Made by a program: the position numbers and the translations under genes | Shown: piece after piece, positions 31,801 to 43,726 of the stretch | Position numbering within the stretch: position 1 is the first letter of the stretch | How the letters are laid out: every line of letters starts with the position of its first letter | Assembly (NCBI RefSeq): GCF_048544455.1 | Contig: NC_133534.1 | Coordinates: 34,844,217 to 34,908,216 of the forward strand | From: Silene latifolia | Lineage: Eukaryota > Streptophyta > Magnoliopsida > Caryophyllales > Caryophyllaceae | Direction: 5' to 3' | Length of the DNA: 64,000 nt | Notes under the pieces: generated by a model | What the model saw: only the letters and a program-made list of their open reading frames with translations | Database searches by the model: none | Told to the model about the DNA's origin: nothing

Positions 31801-34800
31801 TGGGAAACTGGAGGTATGACATAGATGGACATGTTTCCTTCCTTCAGTTTTACACGTTAGCTAGCAAAATGACTCACTCGACTGTTTGTGTATATTGTGA
31901 AGTACTCGTAATGGTTGCTTCTCAACATAGTTTTCATTATGGGTGTTGTGGAAACTGCTTTTTTGTGTTGTTTGGGTAAGACCTCGTACGTCTGACCCCT
32001 GTACAGTTTTCATTTTCATTAATAGGGGCCCTTAAGTTATCAGGGTAATGTTGTTGTAGTTAACAAAGAATGAAATTTCATTTATCGTTTCCCCAAATCA
32101 TTTTGAAGGTGTCCACTCTTGTGAATGACAAGCATGATTAATCAACTGTATAATTTTCTTTGTCTAGGATGCAGTTTTGCTCTGGATGCAAGATCCAGCA
32201 TCTCGTGATGCTGTTGTTATGAGGCAGGCACTTAGTGAAAATAATGTCGATCTCAGAGCTGCCACTGAAGTAATATGCTCCCGTACCCCTTCCCAGATAC
32301 AGATCTTCAAGCAGATTTATCTGCAGAGGTTTGGATCCTACCTGGAGCATGATCTGGAACGACATGCTTCTGGAGATCATAAGAAGGTACTGTCTTAATG
32401 TTTACAATTCACCACATCTAAGACAAGAATAAATGTATAACTGCAATAATTTATAACTATGTAGTACCAAGGGTACATACTTTGAGGTGAAATGATGAGT
32501 CATTTGTGAATGATATTGCTTTGTAGTACTAGGGTAATATTGTATGATGTGTCAACTGTGAACGGTATGTTATTGGGAAGCTTTTATAACTTAATACCCT
32601 AAGTGGGCTGTAATGAAATTGTAAATATGGGAAGGGGGCTAGCATAATTTCTAATGGAGCCAAAGATGAACTGTTATCTGGCTTTAGAGTAAGATGGAAT
32701 GAAGCAAATTAACTCGGTAAATTGTGTACACTTCTTATATTGGAAAGTAGCAGTCGGTCATTGCCATCCTTCTTCCGTGTTTCTGACACTAGCAAAATGA
32801 CTACCTAGGAATTCTGAGTTTGTAACAAAAATTGGAATTGTGAAACCGAATGCTCTTATCGACTTATACTATGTTGAATGAGGTTGAAAGATATTTCTTT
32901 GTTGTATATTCCGCTGAAAGATAAAGCATATGTATGTGCAAAACTAGGAAGCTAACTTAGGGATCTGTATTAGTAGCTAATAGATAGTTGCTGAATGTTG
33001 ATTGACAGCTGCTGTTGTTTTTTTAGTGTTGACTTGTATCATCACTTATCCTCGTCCGTAATTACATAACTGATTGTGTACTGCTGTGATATAAGATGTT
33101 GATACTCTTTTGCAGCTTTTGCTATCATATGTGAGCATACAGCGCTATGAAGGTTTCGAAATTGATCCAATGATTGTTCAAAACGATGCAAATGAACTCT
33201 ACAGAGCTGGGGAGAAAAGGTTGGGAACTGATGAGAACACTTTCATAAGGATTTTCAGTGAGAGAAGCAGGACACACTTGGCAGCTGTTGATTCAGCTTA
33301 CAAGAACATGTATGGAAATTCTCTTGAAAAGGTATTCACTTGTTATACAATGCTCGTTCATCCTTCAACAAAGCTCGTTCATCCGTCAACTCTGATACAT
33401 TCGATATTTGATTGATTGTTATTTACGCAGGCTATAAAAAAGGAAACCTCAGGGCTGTTCGAGTATGGTCTTTTGACAATCGTAAGATGTGCAGAAAGTC
33501 CTGCCAAATACTTTGCCAAGGTAATTGATATCTACTTGAGTGTTTGATCTCTACTTTTGCAAGTTCAGCTGAAATCCGCTTACTTCTTTTTTTGGAAGCT
33601 TTAATTCTCAAAGCATCCATTCATTAAGAGGATAACAATGCTTTATATTAATGAATTATGAAGTGAATTTCTTCCTATATTGCTGCTAATTTAATATTCT
33701 TAGTACTTTCTATCTATAGTCCTTGCACATATATTTCTAAATATACATTGCCCAGTACTTTTCAAACTCTGATATTACTGTTTGACATCAACTTCACAGT
33801 AGTATGGTATTATCAATTATTGTATGCAACTCTGTATCTTATTCTTTTTATCGTGATGTGGGCACATGGTTGTTTTTTCTGCTTTGATGTAATGATATTT
33901 TACTCTTCTTGAATTATAGCTGATAGACACTTCAGACCATTTAAATCAATGACCATGCTGACAGTATTGTGGTGGACTTGGTGTCAAGTTCCCCAGAGAC
34001 AAAATAAGTTTATATGTTCATTACAGTCTTAGGAAACACAACTTATGGTCTCCTTCAGTACTCGAGACCCCCCCTATCTTGTCGCTGACAGTATGATAAC
34101 CTAGTGCCTTCTGGCATTATTTTGTCATTGGCATCTCATGATGCCTGTAAACTTCTCTTGTTAGGATGGCAAATTATTTCTGTTACTGTAAATGTGTAAT
34201 TTTAGGGGTAAAACTTTTGCTCATGAAGAAATTTTTTTAGGGTTATACTTATCGTTGATAGCCTGTGGCCAGCTAGCCACTATCTTTGGCGCGCGCATAG
34301 GTAAAACTCCGAAAACACGTGAAAACCTGTAAACTGCATACATTTAGTAAGCATCCTTTTTGAGTAGGGTGACAGACCCTGACTTAAAAATGCATACTCT
34401 CAATTCAAATTGCTCCCGGAAGGATTTGGATCTGAAATCCATTAGTTACTATTTCATTTTTAACCAGTAGAGCCAACCCATATACCCGCTCCAACTCAAT
34501 AGCTGACAATTACAAATGCATACGAAATACATGAACTATATTTTTTTTTTTTTTTACTAATGTGCTTGGTCATTAAAATTTCGTGATCTAGCAACAACAA
34601 TCAGACGGCGTGGGCCTTGCTGTAAGGTGCGATCTGTGTCAAAATTGGTCTTTTCTCTGAGTCTCTGTTACTAGAGTAATTCATGTAAATTCCACCTTTT
34701 GATTGGATATTAGTAAAAGTTCACCGCTTCAGTTTTCATTGGTCGTATGACAGGTATTACGCAAAGCTATGAAGGGTTTGGGAACCGATGACACAACTCT

Positions 34801-34957
34801 TATCAGGGTAATCGTGACAAGGACAGAGATCGATATGCAGTACATAAAGGCAGAGTATGAAAAGAAGTACAAGAAGTCATTGGTAGATGCGGTTCACTCT
34901 GAAACATCAGGCAACTATCGAAAATTCCTTATTGCTCTCTTGGGTCCCAATCATTGA
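28842..34957 (+). CDS. Annexin (D5-like), six exons, complete
   Basis: Exons: 28,842-28,917; 31,668-31,813; 32,168-32,386; 33,116-33,331; 33,431-33,520; 34,754-34,957 (TGA). All introns are GT-AG, and the exons join to 316 codons, the usual plant annexin length. There are four annexin repeats. Repeat I has GFGCD (26-30) in place of GxGTD and the conserved His40 (ILAHR). Repeat II is degenerate. Repeat III has LGTDE (183-187) and an IRI motif (191-193). Repeat IV has canonical KGLGTDD (256-262). Annexins bind acidic phospholipids in a Ca2+-dependent way at membranes and act in secretion, Ca2+ signalling and stress. Ca2+ sites are likely in repeat IV and perhaps I. The sequence matches the Arabidopsis ANN5 type best from memory. 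The upstream in-frame ATG at 28,758 is rejected: 28,842 opens the usual MSTL start. Intron 1 (2.75 kb) carries transposons. Confidence 0.95.
29241..29470. mobile_element. MITE-like inverted-repeat element nested in the hAT element
   Basis: Arms of about 30 bp: GAGACGGTCTCTCACTAAG at the left and its diverged inverse (CTTATTAAGAGACCGTCTT) at the right. The 170-bp centre repeats a GTACC(T/C)ATTT motif. Exact ends and target duplication not resolved. Confidence 0.55.
29827..29890 (-). repeat. tRNA-like (SINE-type) fragment
   Basis: The minus strand reads TGGTGCAGTGGTAAGATG (A-box-like), then GGGTTCGATCCTCC (B-box-like) after about 35 bp. No cloverleaf is complete, so it is a SINE or tRNA relic rather than a tRNA gene. 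Confidence 0.4.
30046..30168 (+). repeat. Tandem duplication (about 60-bp unit) with tRNA/SINE-like character
   Basis: GTTGTTATGGCC(T/C)AG, then AATTAAGACGGAGATATAAT, occurs twice in a row. GGCCTAGCAATTAAGA resembles an A box and AGGTTTAAATCTTC (30,177) a B box, so this may be a duplicated SINE head. Confidence 0.55.
30197..30536. mobile_element. MITE in annexin intron 1
   Basis: Termini GGTATTGTTTGGCC and GGCCAAACAGCACC are inverted. Flanked by ATT on both sides. About 340 bp with no coding sequence; superfamily unresolved. Confidence 0.65.
30537..31667 (+). other. 3' part of annexin intron 1
   Basis: No gene supported. A TGTTGGGAAATTAGCG stretch at 30,544 resembles a copia LTR start, but no matching end or target duplication was found. 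Acceptor TACCAG at 31,662-31,667. Confidence 0.4.
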
Positions 34958-35743
34958 GCTAGTTACGCCACTCTCCATATATAGGAGTAGTGTATCAGAC
35001 TATCAGCATGCATATGTGCATACCTTGTGTGGTGGTTTAGCTTTTAGATTATTGTGTGTCGTGTGATCATCGAGAGTTGTCCATGTTGGATTATGTGAAC
35101 GAGCTAGTTCTTCCTCTTGTTTATGATTGCCATTGAGTATGGTTGGTTATCCTTGTTTATATTAATGGTTCATCTTGTTGGAACTCGTCATCTATAAACA
35201 GATCTAACCTATTAGATTATCTGAAACCGTCTTTTGCTAAAATATCGTAAGATCAAACTTGTGCTTGGAATCTTCAAATGATTGCGTGTTTTTTGTAGGT
35301 ATTGACTTACTGTGATTTGTAAAATTAGTGGGTTGTTTGTTTGCCCCAAATCACATGAATTGAAGTTCCATAGGAACTCTAATTCCTCCATGATGGGGGA
35401 AGTTGGTTACCTAGGTTCTCCTAGGTAAGTGGAAATTCCCATGGAATTCAGTTCCCACATTCCAACCAAACACTTTTATTCCATTTCACATGAATTGCAA
35501 AATCATGTAAATTGTAACTTCCTTGGAATTGCAAAATCGTAAGTTTTTAATACTCGTGTTCACGGAAGTATATAAACCATATTAGTGATTGAAGGCAGTA
35601 CTTTTTTATCATTGACTGCTTGAATCAATTGTACTCGACACTCGTTAACAACTGTCGTATTAAAAACTTGCGAGAGTGTGGAATTGTCTTATGGGTTGGT
35701 CTCTTACAATAGTTCAACTATTGTCGTTTACAAATTCTTTTTG
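34958..35743 (+). other. Annexin 3' UTR and downstream spacer
   Basis: No second ORF. The first 200-250 bp are probably the 3' UTR (T-rich; no AATAAA noticed). At about 35,330-35,545 a TTTGTTTGCCCCAAATC...CCAACCAAACAC inverted-repeat pattern suggests another small MITE. Confidence 0.4.
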
Positions 35744-35865
35744 TAAGGCCTTGTTCTTTTCGGTTTAATTTTAAGTCACTCCAGTTCAGCTCATTTCATC
35801 TTAGCTCACTCCAATTCAATTCAGTTACATTCAGCCAGTTCAGTTAAGCTCCGTTCCACCCAAAA
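35744..35865. mobile_element. MITE fragment, GTTCTTTTCGG family, copy 1
   Basis: Starts TAAGGCCTTGTTCTTTTCGG and then runs in CAGTTCAGCTCA-type short repeats. The same start and filler occur at 36,705, 50,536 and 56,657. Confidence 0.6.
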
Positions 35866-36704
35866 AAAGAGGGCTAACTCTATTGTTTAGGTTTGATTCC
35901 ATGAAATGGGAATTCAGCCGTGTTGAAACTTACCAAGAAGAATTCCATCACGCTTTCTATCGAATACAAATCCACGCTAAACCCGATGCCAAACCTGATG
36001 ATGTGAACATTCCACAAACCAGTTAGACTTTGACACAATAACAAAGCAATCCAATTTTTATATAAGAACCCTACGTAGTAGGGCTTGATATTAATTGTTT
36101 TCATCGTTGATAGAGCAATGATTGAGAAGAGTACATAAAATTCCGATGAATTTGGATGTGATAGAAGGAAATTGCACGAGTGGGTTGTTGTTGTTGTTGT
36201 TGTTGTTTGTCGAATATACCCCACAAATCCAGCCATTCAACAGCCATGAACAACTCACGTGGTCAATGACCCCTTCTTATTTATGTCATGATGCATCCAT
36301 TATATGTTAGATAGTTACTTTTCATAACTAGCGGGTCCTTAATTCATTAGCCTTAAGCCATAAGCAATAGTCAAAAGTGACCCTAATTAAAAATAAGCTT
36401 CAAAATCTTTAACTTTTGCTTCCATAAATTAGTAAGATAAAAAAGTTGAGGATCTAAAGCGCAGTGTCTAGCATGAGTAGCAATCTAGCATGGTGATTGG
36501 TTTCATAATTTGTTTTTTTTGAAAGGGGTAAAAGAAAAATCATTTAGCGAATTTGGGTTAGGAGTGAAAATATTTAGCGCTTCAGTGTCGAAATAGAACC
36601 ATATATCGTATTTTGGAATAGGAGGTGAGAGCAATCTGTCATTAGGAATTATTTTGCTTAGAATCCTTAATTGGACAATTCTTATCATAAAATAGTCATT
36701 TGTC

Positions 36705-36895
36705 CATGTTCTTTTGGACTGAATGGAGCTGAACTGAACTGAACTTAATTGAGTTAAAGTGAACTGAAGTGAGCTAAATGGAGCTGAAGTGAATTGAAAT
36801 TTACTGGGATAAATAGAGTATTGAGCTGAGTTGAATTAAAATAAGCTGAATGGGAGGATGAGTGCTGAATGAGAGCCGAAAAGAACAAAGCCTTA
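36705..36895. mobile_element. MITE, GTTCTTTTCGG family, copy 2
   Basis: Left CATGTTCTTTTGGACTGAAT, right CCGAAAAGAACAAAGCCTTA (inverted). Filled with GAGCTGAACTGAAC-type repeats. 191 bp. Confidence 0.7.
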
Positions 36896-38941
36896 TTTGA
36901 CGGAAAGTGACTCTTTGTCATTACCATTTTCACACTCAAAGTGGGAACTCTACCTCAAAACCAATCCACAAATTGCCCTAACATCGTGTTCATTTAGAGC
37001 AAGAATCGCCACTGGGGAGCGGCAGTTCGTTTATAAAATTGCCATTTCCTAGCAGTTCTCACACAAAAACTCGGTCAACTTAGACAACCCAACACTAAAA
37101 TACTTTCATTCCCTACACAATTTGCTAAATAATATTTTCTCTAACAAATGTGTTAGCCCAAAATCTCATTATAGACGGCACATATCTGTCTATAACTAAA
37201 GACGGGTCAAATACAATACCACATTCCTAATAAAACAAACAACAAGTGGAGTGGTGGGGGCCAAAAATGTCACCACTTTTAAGTTATATGACCCGTCTTT
37301 AGTTATAGACGAATATATTTTTTTATAGCTAAAATTTACAAAATTTTAACATTTATTTGTCACTCTCACAGTCTCATCCCTGGCCTATGACAACACAAAC
37401 ATGAAAGAAAGGACAAATTTAACTGATAATAAATTTAAAAAGGCCCACATATAATCGGTATGTAATTATGTATACAATTCGTCTCACTTTAGATGGACAT
37501 TATCTATCTAAAGTTGTAGGCGAGTTAAATATGTGACCACTTATTTATTATTATGACAAACAATAAGTGGGATGGTGAGGTTATTATTCACACAAAATGA
37601 GATTATTTGACCCGTCTAGACGGATATACCCGTCTACCATAAAACTAATTAGAATTTGTGTTATGTATATAATGTACTCGTATTATATAGATGAAGTGGA
37701 CATGGAAGAATGGACTATCATAGATTATCCTTCTATGCTTGTGAAAGGGTAATTTACATTTGTTTCAATTTTGGTATTCTATTTAGATGTGGACTCAAAA
37801 TGTTTGTTGCAACATCTTTTCAAAGATGGGTTTGAGAGTGATTAACTAGTACAAGTACAACTACATGGTGGGATGAAGGGTGAGACCGACACTCGACACG
37901 TGTTTTGAAGTAAAAAGTAAGAATTATTTTAAGTCTTTAAATGTTAATTTGAATATTTATCACTCAATCATCGAGTTGAACAAGGTTAGAATTAAGTTAT
38001 GTACTAATACTGTATGTTTGTATGTAAGTTAATAACTTTATAAGGTTTATTCGTCGCTAGATTGTTATGAGGTTGTTAAGTACTCTATAGTTCATAATTT
38101 CGATCCTTGCACGTTATATAGAGCACATTTCTTAACCAGTCGCTTATTTTTTCGGAACATTTATGATGATAAACCAGATAGGATTGCTTTAACCATATAC
38201 TCAGTAGGATAGATGTGGGGTTGAGATTGAGCCTTAAAGAATCATACTAGTTACCGATCTTACCATTCTAGATTTCTAGTCCCGTCCATGGTATAGAAAA
38301 CCAAAATTCTACGAATGCGTCTAAAATTATCTAAATTATTCGCTCTATTGTCATTGTAAGCACCGATATTCAGTAATATTTGTGTGAGGTGGTTTTACAC
38401 GGGAGACAGTATTATTTTGTAAAAAGACAACTAATTTATTATTTATTTGAATTATATGAATAATTTTCTTATAAAATGGATCGTTTCACATTGTAATTAA
38501 CTGTGGTGATATTTACCTTGCTAGTAACCTAATTTACCTGAATAAGCTAAGTGGTGAATCTGTAATAATTTGAGATGATAACACGGTGGGAAATCTCTAA
38601 TCTCTAATCTTTAATCTCTAATTTAATTAAGACTCTGACAGAGGCGAGCCAATGAGCCATGCATGGAGGCTCATCATATTTTGCGATGAAAGAAATATCA
38701 TTATTTTGGCGTAAGAGGTGGTCTGCTATGTAACACGATTGCCAATTTAAACTGCAAAACAGTAGGTGCACGTAGTGTTTTGATAGCTTCGTTCATAGGT
38801 CAACCCCCTGAGGTATTAGACGACATGCATAATTGGCTAGTTAAAGCTTGGGTAATAGTCATCTTCCTAAAAAAGTAAAAAATCGAGTATACATTTGTGC
38901 TTGCCAAGGTAGGGTTGGATACAAAACTTGCTATTTAAAGA
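36896..38941 (+). other. Intergenic DNA with MITE-like hairpins
   Basis: No gene. A perfect 22-bp inverted repeat (arms 37,188-37,209 and 37,289-37,310, core CTAAAGACGGGTCA) marks a MITE. A related inverted repeat lies at about 37,470-37,640 (TTTGACCCGTCTAGACGG). From 37,680 to 38,941 the DNA is AT-rich and featureless to me. Confidence 0.55.
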
Positions 38942-39169
38942 TATCAACAGTATATCAACTATAGACTCTTCCTCAAGCAACGTATCTTCCATATCATCAC
39001 AAAATGTGCAATGATTTTCCTAGCAATATACTTACTCCAATTAAGTACATATTTATCATGTAAATATTAGATTTATATTTCTTGCACAAGAGTCCATCTC
39101 CCTGTATAAATAGGATAGCAACTCATTGTAATTACTCACTTAATACAAACACAACTTTCTCATCTTACA
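38942..39169 (+). mobile_element. 5' LTR of the Ale-type element
   Basis: 228 bp, TATCAACAG...CATCTTACA. TATA-like CCTGTATAAATAGG at about 39,102-39,115. Ends directly at the primer-binding site. Confidence 0.95.
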
Positions 39170-39273
39170 TGGTATCACGCCGCAATCGATCCAACACCCC
39201 AAACTACCTTCTGCCAAAATCCGCTTCCTTCAAACATACTAAAACCAGTCGCCCTTCCCATCCACTCCTCACC

Positions 39274-40362
39274 ATGGCACCAACCGAACACCAAGTTCAA
39301 AACCCACACGACTCAAACACACCCCTTGTTTCGCTCAACTTGAACCACTGCGTCAAGTTGAACTCCCTCAATTATATTGCCTGGAGATTTCAGTTAACCA
39401 ATATCCTATTCGGGCTAAGCCTCCTAGGCTTCCTCGATGGAACCCATCAACAACCACCCGCCACCATTGTCAATGCCGACAAAACAGAAACCACCAACCC
39501 CGCATATCTCACGTGGTTGAAACAAGATGGACTCCTTCTAGGAGCTCTCATGGGCACTCTCTCTGCCACCATACAAGCATTGATTGTATGTGCCAAGACA
39601 TCCAAAGAAGCGTGGGATATATTAGCCCAAACATACGCTAACCCGTCCCGAATTCACAAATTACAATTAAAAGATCGTCTTGACTCGATCGTAAAAACCG
39701 ATGACCAAACAATCACCGAGTATGTGCATGCCATTAAAGCGTGCGTTGACCAACTCGCCTTAATGGGCACCATTATCGATCCCGAGGACATCACAGCCAA
39801 GGTCCTTAAAGGCCTTGACTATAACCTGTTTAAACCCGTCATCGATGCTATACGAGCCCGGGATACCCCTATTTCATTTGAAGCCCTTCACGAGAAGTCG
39901 CTTCAACATGAACTTCTCGACAAACAAAACCCGACAACCGATATATTTCAACCCACCGCCAACGTTTCCTACCGTCACAACAACCAATTTCGTGGCAATT
40001 ACCGCAACAACAACAATAACACCAACACCTATCCTAACCCGCCACCCTCAACCAACCCGAATCCTAGACCCTTTAAGGGTCGCTGCCAATGGTGCAGACA
40101 AGTGGGTCACGTCATAGCCGATCGCCCCTTGTTTGAAAGCTATTTCCCACCATCATCTTTCCCGCCCCTCCAACCCGTCAACACCAACAAGGGCCTCAAG
40201 CACACACTGCCACAACCCACGGCATCCCTAACCCAAACCCAAACTACCTTCCTAACCCAAACCCAAACTACCTTCTTGACAGCGGTGCATCAAACCATGT
40301 CACTTTTGACCTTGATACACTCGCACTACACTCACCGTATGTCGGTTCTGATGACCTCCTGA
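39274..40362 (+). pseudogene. Ale-type copia gag, defective zinc knuckle
   Basis: Start chosen at ATG 39,274 (CACCATGGC context, MAPTEHQV); the same frame is open upstream through the LTR, but that part is leader. The gag core (LNSLNYIAWRFQLTNILFG; LKDRLDSIVKTDDQTITEYV) covers residues about 25-210, followed by an Asn-rich linker. The knuckle CQWCRQVGHVIADR has Arg (CGC) where the fourth ligand Cys (TGC) is expected. A 24-bp repeat (ACCCAAACCCAAACTACC-type) precedes the end. From about 40,160 the sensible reading lies one base back in the other frame, so the last part of this frame (to TGA 40,360) is not gag. Confidence 0.8.
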
Positions 40363-40520
40363 TTGGAGATGGGTCTGCGCTCCAAATTGCCAACATAGGT
40401 TCCATTTCTTTACCTTCCTCTTCTGTTAAATTATTAAATGTATTACATGTTCCGCAAATTTCTCGAAATATTATTTCAATATCGCAATTATGCAAAGATA
40501 ATGATGCTTACGTCATCGCT
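40160..40520 (+). pseudogene. Copia protease segment in a shifted frame
   Basis: Protease LLDSGASNHVTFD starts at about 40,272 in frame 0, while gag before it and pol after it are in frame 1. Reading returns to frame 1 within a T run near 40,512-40,525, before SSSNFVVK. Either two compensating indels or sequence errors. Confidence 0.75.
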
Positions 40521-43493
40521 TTTTTCTTCATCTAATTTTGTTGTGAAGGCACGAGCGACGGGAAAGACCCTACTCCAGGGACCGGTTAAAGATGGCGTGT
40601 ATGAGTTGAGCCCGTCGATCCGAACCGTTTATTCATCGCAAACCGGCTCATCTCCACTCTCATGGCATCACAAACTAGGTCATCCTACCAATGATGTAAT
40701 GAGACTCATTAATAAAGATTTACCATTTAAATTATCTACTTATTCTTACTGTGATTCATGTCTAATTAGCAAAAGCACCAAACTTCCTTTTGCAACCTCG
40801 TCACTTCGCACAACCGAACCATTAGACCTCGTTTTTTCCGACCTATGGACAAGTCCCGTCCTATCTCGGGAAAAATACAAATATTACGTAATTTTTGTCG
40901 ATCATTTTAGTAAATATACTTGGTTATTCCCGCTTAAACAAAAATCTGAAACAACCAACGTATTCATAAGATTTAAAGCACTAGTTGAAAAATTTTTCAA
41001 AAAACCGATTCGTAGATTTTTTTCTGATAATGGCGGTGAATTCCAAAAATTAACTCATCACCTTCTCGATAATGGCATAAGTCATTTTACCTCTCCCCCA
41101 CATACTCCGGAGCATAATGGCTATGCCGAAAGACGACACCGTCACATTGTCGAGACAGGTCTTGCTCTACTCGCTCATGCTCACCTTCCTACAACTCTTT
41201 GGCCATTCGCTTTAAGTACGGCCACATATTTAATCAACCGACTTCCCACCGCCACCCTTAATGGCCTAACACCATATTATCGACTACATAATCTAAAACC
41301 CGACTACACCAAACTCCATAATTTTGGATGTTTATGCTACCCTTGGCTACGCCCTTACGCCAAACATAAACTTGAATATCGCTCCACTCCGTGCATCTTT
41401 GTGGGGTACTCCTCTACCCAAAGCGCCTTTCATTGTCTTGAACCTAAAACCAATCGTCTATATACATCAAGACATGTTAAATTTATTGAAAATGAATTTC
41501 CATATCCACAATTGTTAACTCATGTCGCATCCTCCTCCCGGATATCGACATCGACGAGTGGTGCCCACTCGTCATCCCCATACTCCCTCCTCCCCGTCCA
41601 ATCACCCACGCCCAATCCATCCCCCACCGCCACTCAATCTCGACATCCCATTCACCAAGTCTACTCTCGTCGCCCAATAACTGAGCCACCTATATCTACA
41701 CCCACACCTCAACCAATACCTACCTCTCAACCTATTCCTACAACATCATCTACTGTCGACACTACAACATCCTCTACTACCGCCACTACAGCCAATCCCG
41801 TGCCCATTCCCACAGCCACGGCTACTCCTACTCCTCGACCCACCCAAGTCCCTCCTCCACGTACCGTTGAAACTAGACTTGACCATAACATTCGCAAACC
41901 CAATCCCAGATATGCGAATTTAGCTCAAGCTACCGCCACCTCCACATCCTTACCCAAAACCGTCAAACAAGCTCTTGTCTCCACGCAATGGCGACAAGCA
42001 ATGCAAGAGGAGTTTCAAGCTCTTGACCGCAACAAAACATGGTCACTTGTTCCTCGTCAACCGTCACAAAACATTGTTGGATGCAAATGGGTCTTTAGGA
42101 TTAAATACAATCCCGATGGCTCACTGAAACAATACAAAGCTCGTTTAGTAGCTAAAGGATTTCATCAACGACCTGGCATCGACTACAATGAAACCTTGAT
42201 CCAGTCGTTAAACCTACTACGATTCGACTTGTTCTCTCTCTCGCAGATCACACATTCGTGGTCTCTCCGACAACTCGACGTCAATAATGCATTCCTACAA
42301 GGCACCCTGACCGATGATGTATACATGGCCCAACCACAAGGCTTTCTTGACGAATCAAAACCTGATTATGTTTGCAAATTAAATAAAGCAATATATGGTC
42401 TCAAACAAGCTCCAAGAGCATGGCATACGGAGCTCAAAACCTATCTCCTGCAATACGGGTTCAAACAATCACTTTCGGATTCCTCTTTATTTATCTACAA
42501 TGTGAAAAATGTACGTATTTACATGCTTGTTTATGTTGATGATATAATCATCACCGGACCAAATCACCATCATTTACAACTATTCATTGATAAATTAGCG
42601 CATCGATTCTCTATCAAAGACCTTGGACCACTATCCTATTTTCTCGGCATTGAAGTCACCCCGAACAACCTTGGACTTCATCTAAACCAATCAAAATATA
42701 TACATGATCTCCTATGCAAATTTCGAATGTCTGAAGCCAAACCAAATACCACTCCCATGGCCACTGACAATCCACTAGTCCGTGAGGATAATAAACCAAT
42801 TGAAAACCACTCCGACTATCGCGCTATTGTAGGTAGTCTGCAATATCTCTCCCTCACTCGACCAGATATAGCTTTTACTGTCAATCGACTAGCACAATTC
42901 CTTCACCACCCCACTTCTAACCATTGGTCAGCTCTAAAAAGATTACTACGCTACTTACAAGGCACACAAACACATGGTCTTCAGCTTCACCGCAACTCAC
43001 CAATGTGCTTACATGCCTTCTGTGATGCTGATTTTGCAGGTGATAAAGACAATTACCTCTCAACCACCGGCTACATAATTTATCTTGGTCGCAATCCAAT
43101 CTCCTGGTCATCAAAGAAGCAACGCGGCCTTGCACTCTCCACTACAGAAGCCGAATTTAGAGCAGTAGCAGCTGTCACGACCGAAACTCTATGGCTACGA
43201 AATCTCCTCACTGAGTTGCATATCGACATCCTCAAACCACCAGCTCTATATTGTGACAACATGTCTGCAACTCTATATGCTAAAAACCCTGTCTTCCACT
43301 CAAGAATGAAACACATGGCTCTGTCCTTTCACTTCGTCCGTGAGCAACTTCAGCTAGGCCACATTCGTATCCAACATATCGCTAGTAAAGATCAGCTGGC
43401 AGATGCTCTCACCAAGCCACTTCCGAAGCCTCGCTTTCATGCACTACGAGACAAGATAGGACTCCTACCTCCTACGTCCATCTTGCGGGGGCG
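40521..43493 (+). pseudogene. Ale-type copia pol: integrase, RT, RNase H (locally frame-scrambled)
   Basis: Open in one frame to 43,566 (the last codons lie in the LTR). GAG-pre-integrase LLQGPVKDGVYEL; zinc finger HHKLGH...CDSC; integrase core LVFSDLWTSP and SDNGGEF; RT from about 41,990 with KWVFRIKYNPDG, LDVNNAFLQG, AIYGLKQAPRAW and catalytic YVDDIIITG; RNase H FCDADFAGD, STTEAEFRAV, CDNMSATLYA; end DALTKPLPKPRF. Between about 42,197 and 42,246 the conserved RT segment is encoded one base out of frame (a one-base loss, then a one-base gain 49 bp later), so about 16 residues are wrong though no stop appears. Probably not active by itself. Confidence 0.85.
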
Positions 43494-43721
43494 TATCAAC
43501 AGTATATCAACTATAGACTCTTCCTCAAGCAACGTATCTTCCATATCATCACAAAATGTGCAATGATTTTCCTAGCAATATACTTACTCCAATTAAGTAC
43601 ATATTTATCATGTAAATATTAGATTTATATTTCTTGCACAAGAGTCCATCTCCCTGTATAAATAGGATAGCAACTCATTGTAATTACTCACTTAATACAA
43701 ACACAACTTTCTCATCTTACA
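43494..43721 (+). mobile_element. 3' LTR of the Ale-type element
   Basis: 228 bp, same sequence as 38,942-39,169 as far as I can compare by eye. Confidence 0.95.
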
Positions 43722-43726
43722 AAAGA

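Larger units (their letters stand above)
38942..43721 (+). mobile_element. Complete Ale-type Ty1/copia retrotransposon
   Basis: 4,780 bp, two 228-bp LTRs that read as identical, 5-bp target duplication AAAGA (38,937-38,941 and 43,722-43,726), TGGTATCA primer-binding site at 39,170 and a purine tract CTTGCGGGGGCG before the 3' LTR. Identical LTRs imply very recent insertion. LTR termini read TATC...TACA rather than the usual TG...CA. Confidence 0.95.
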
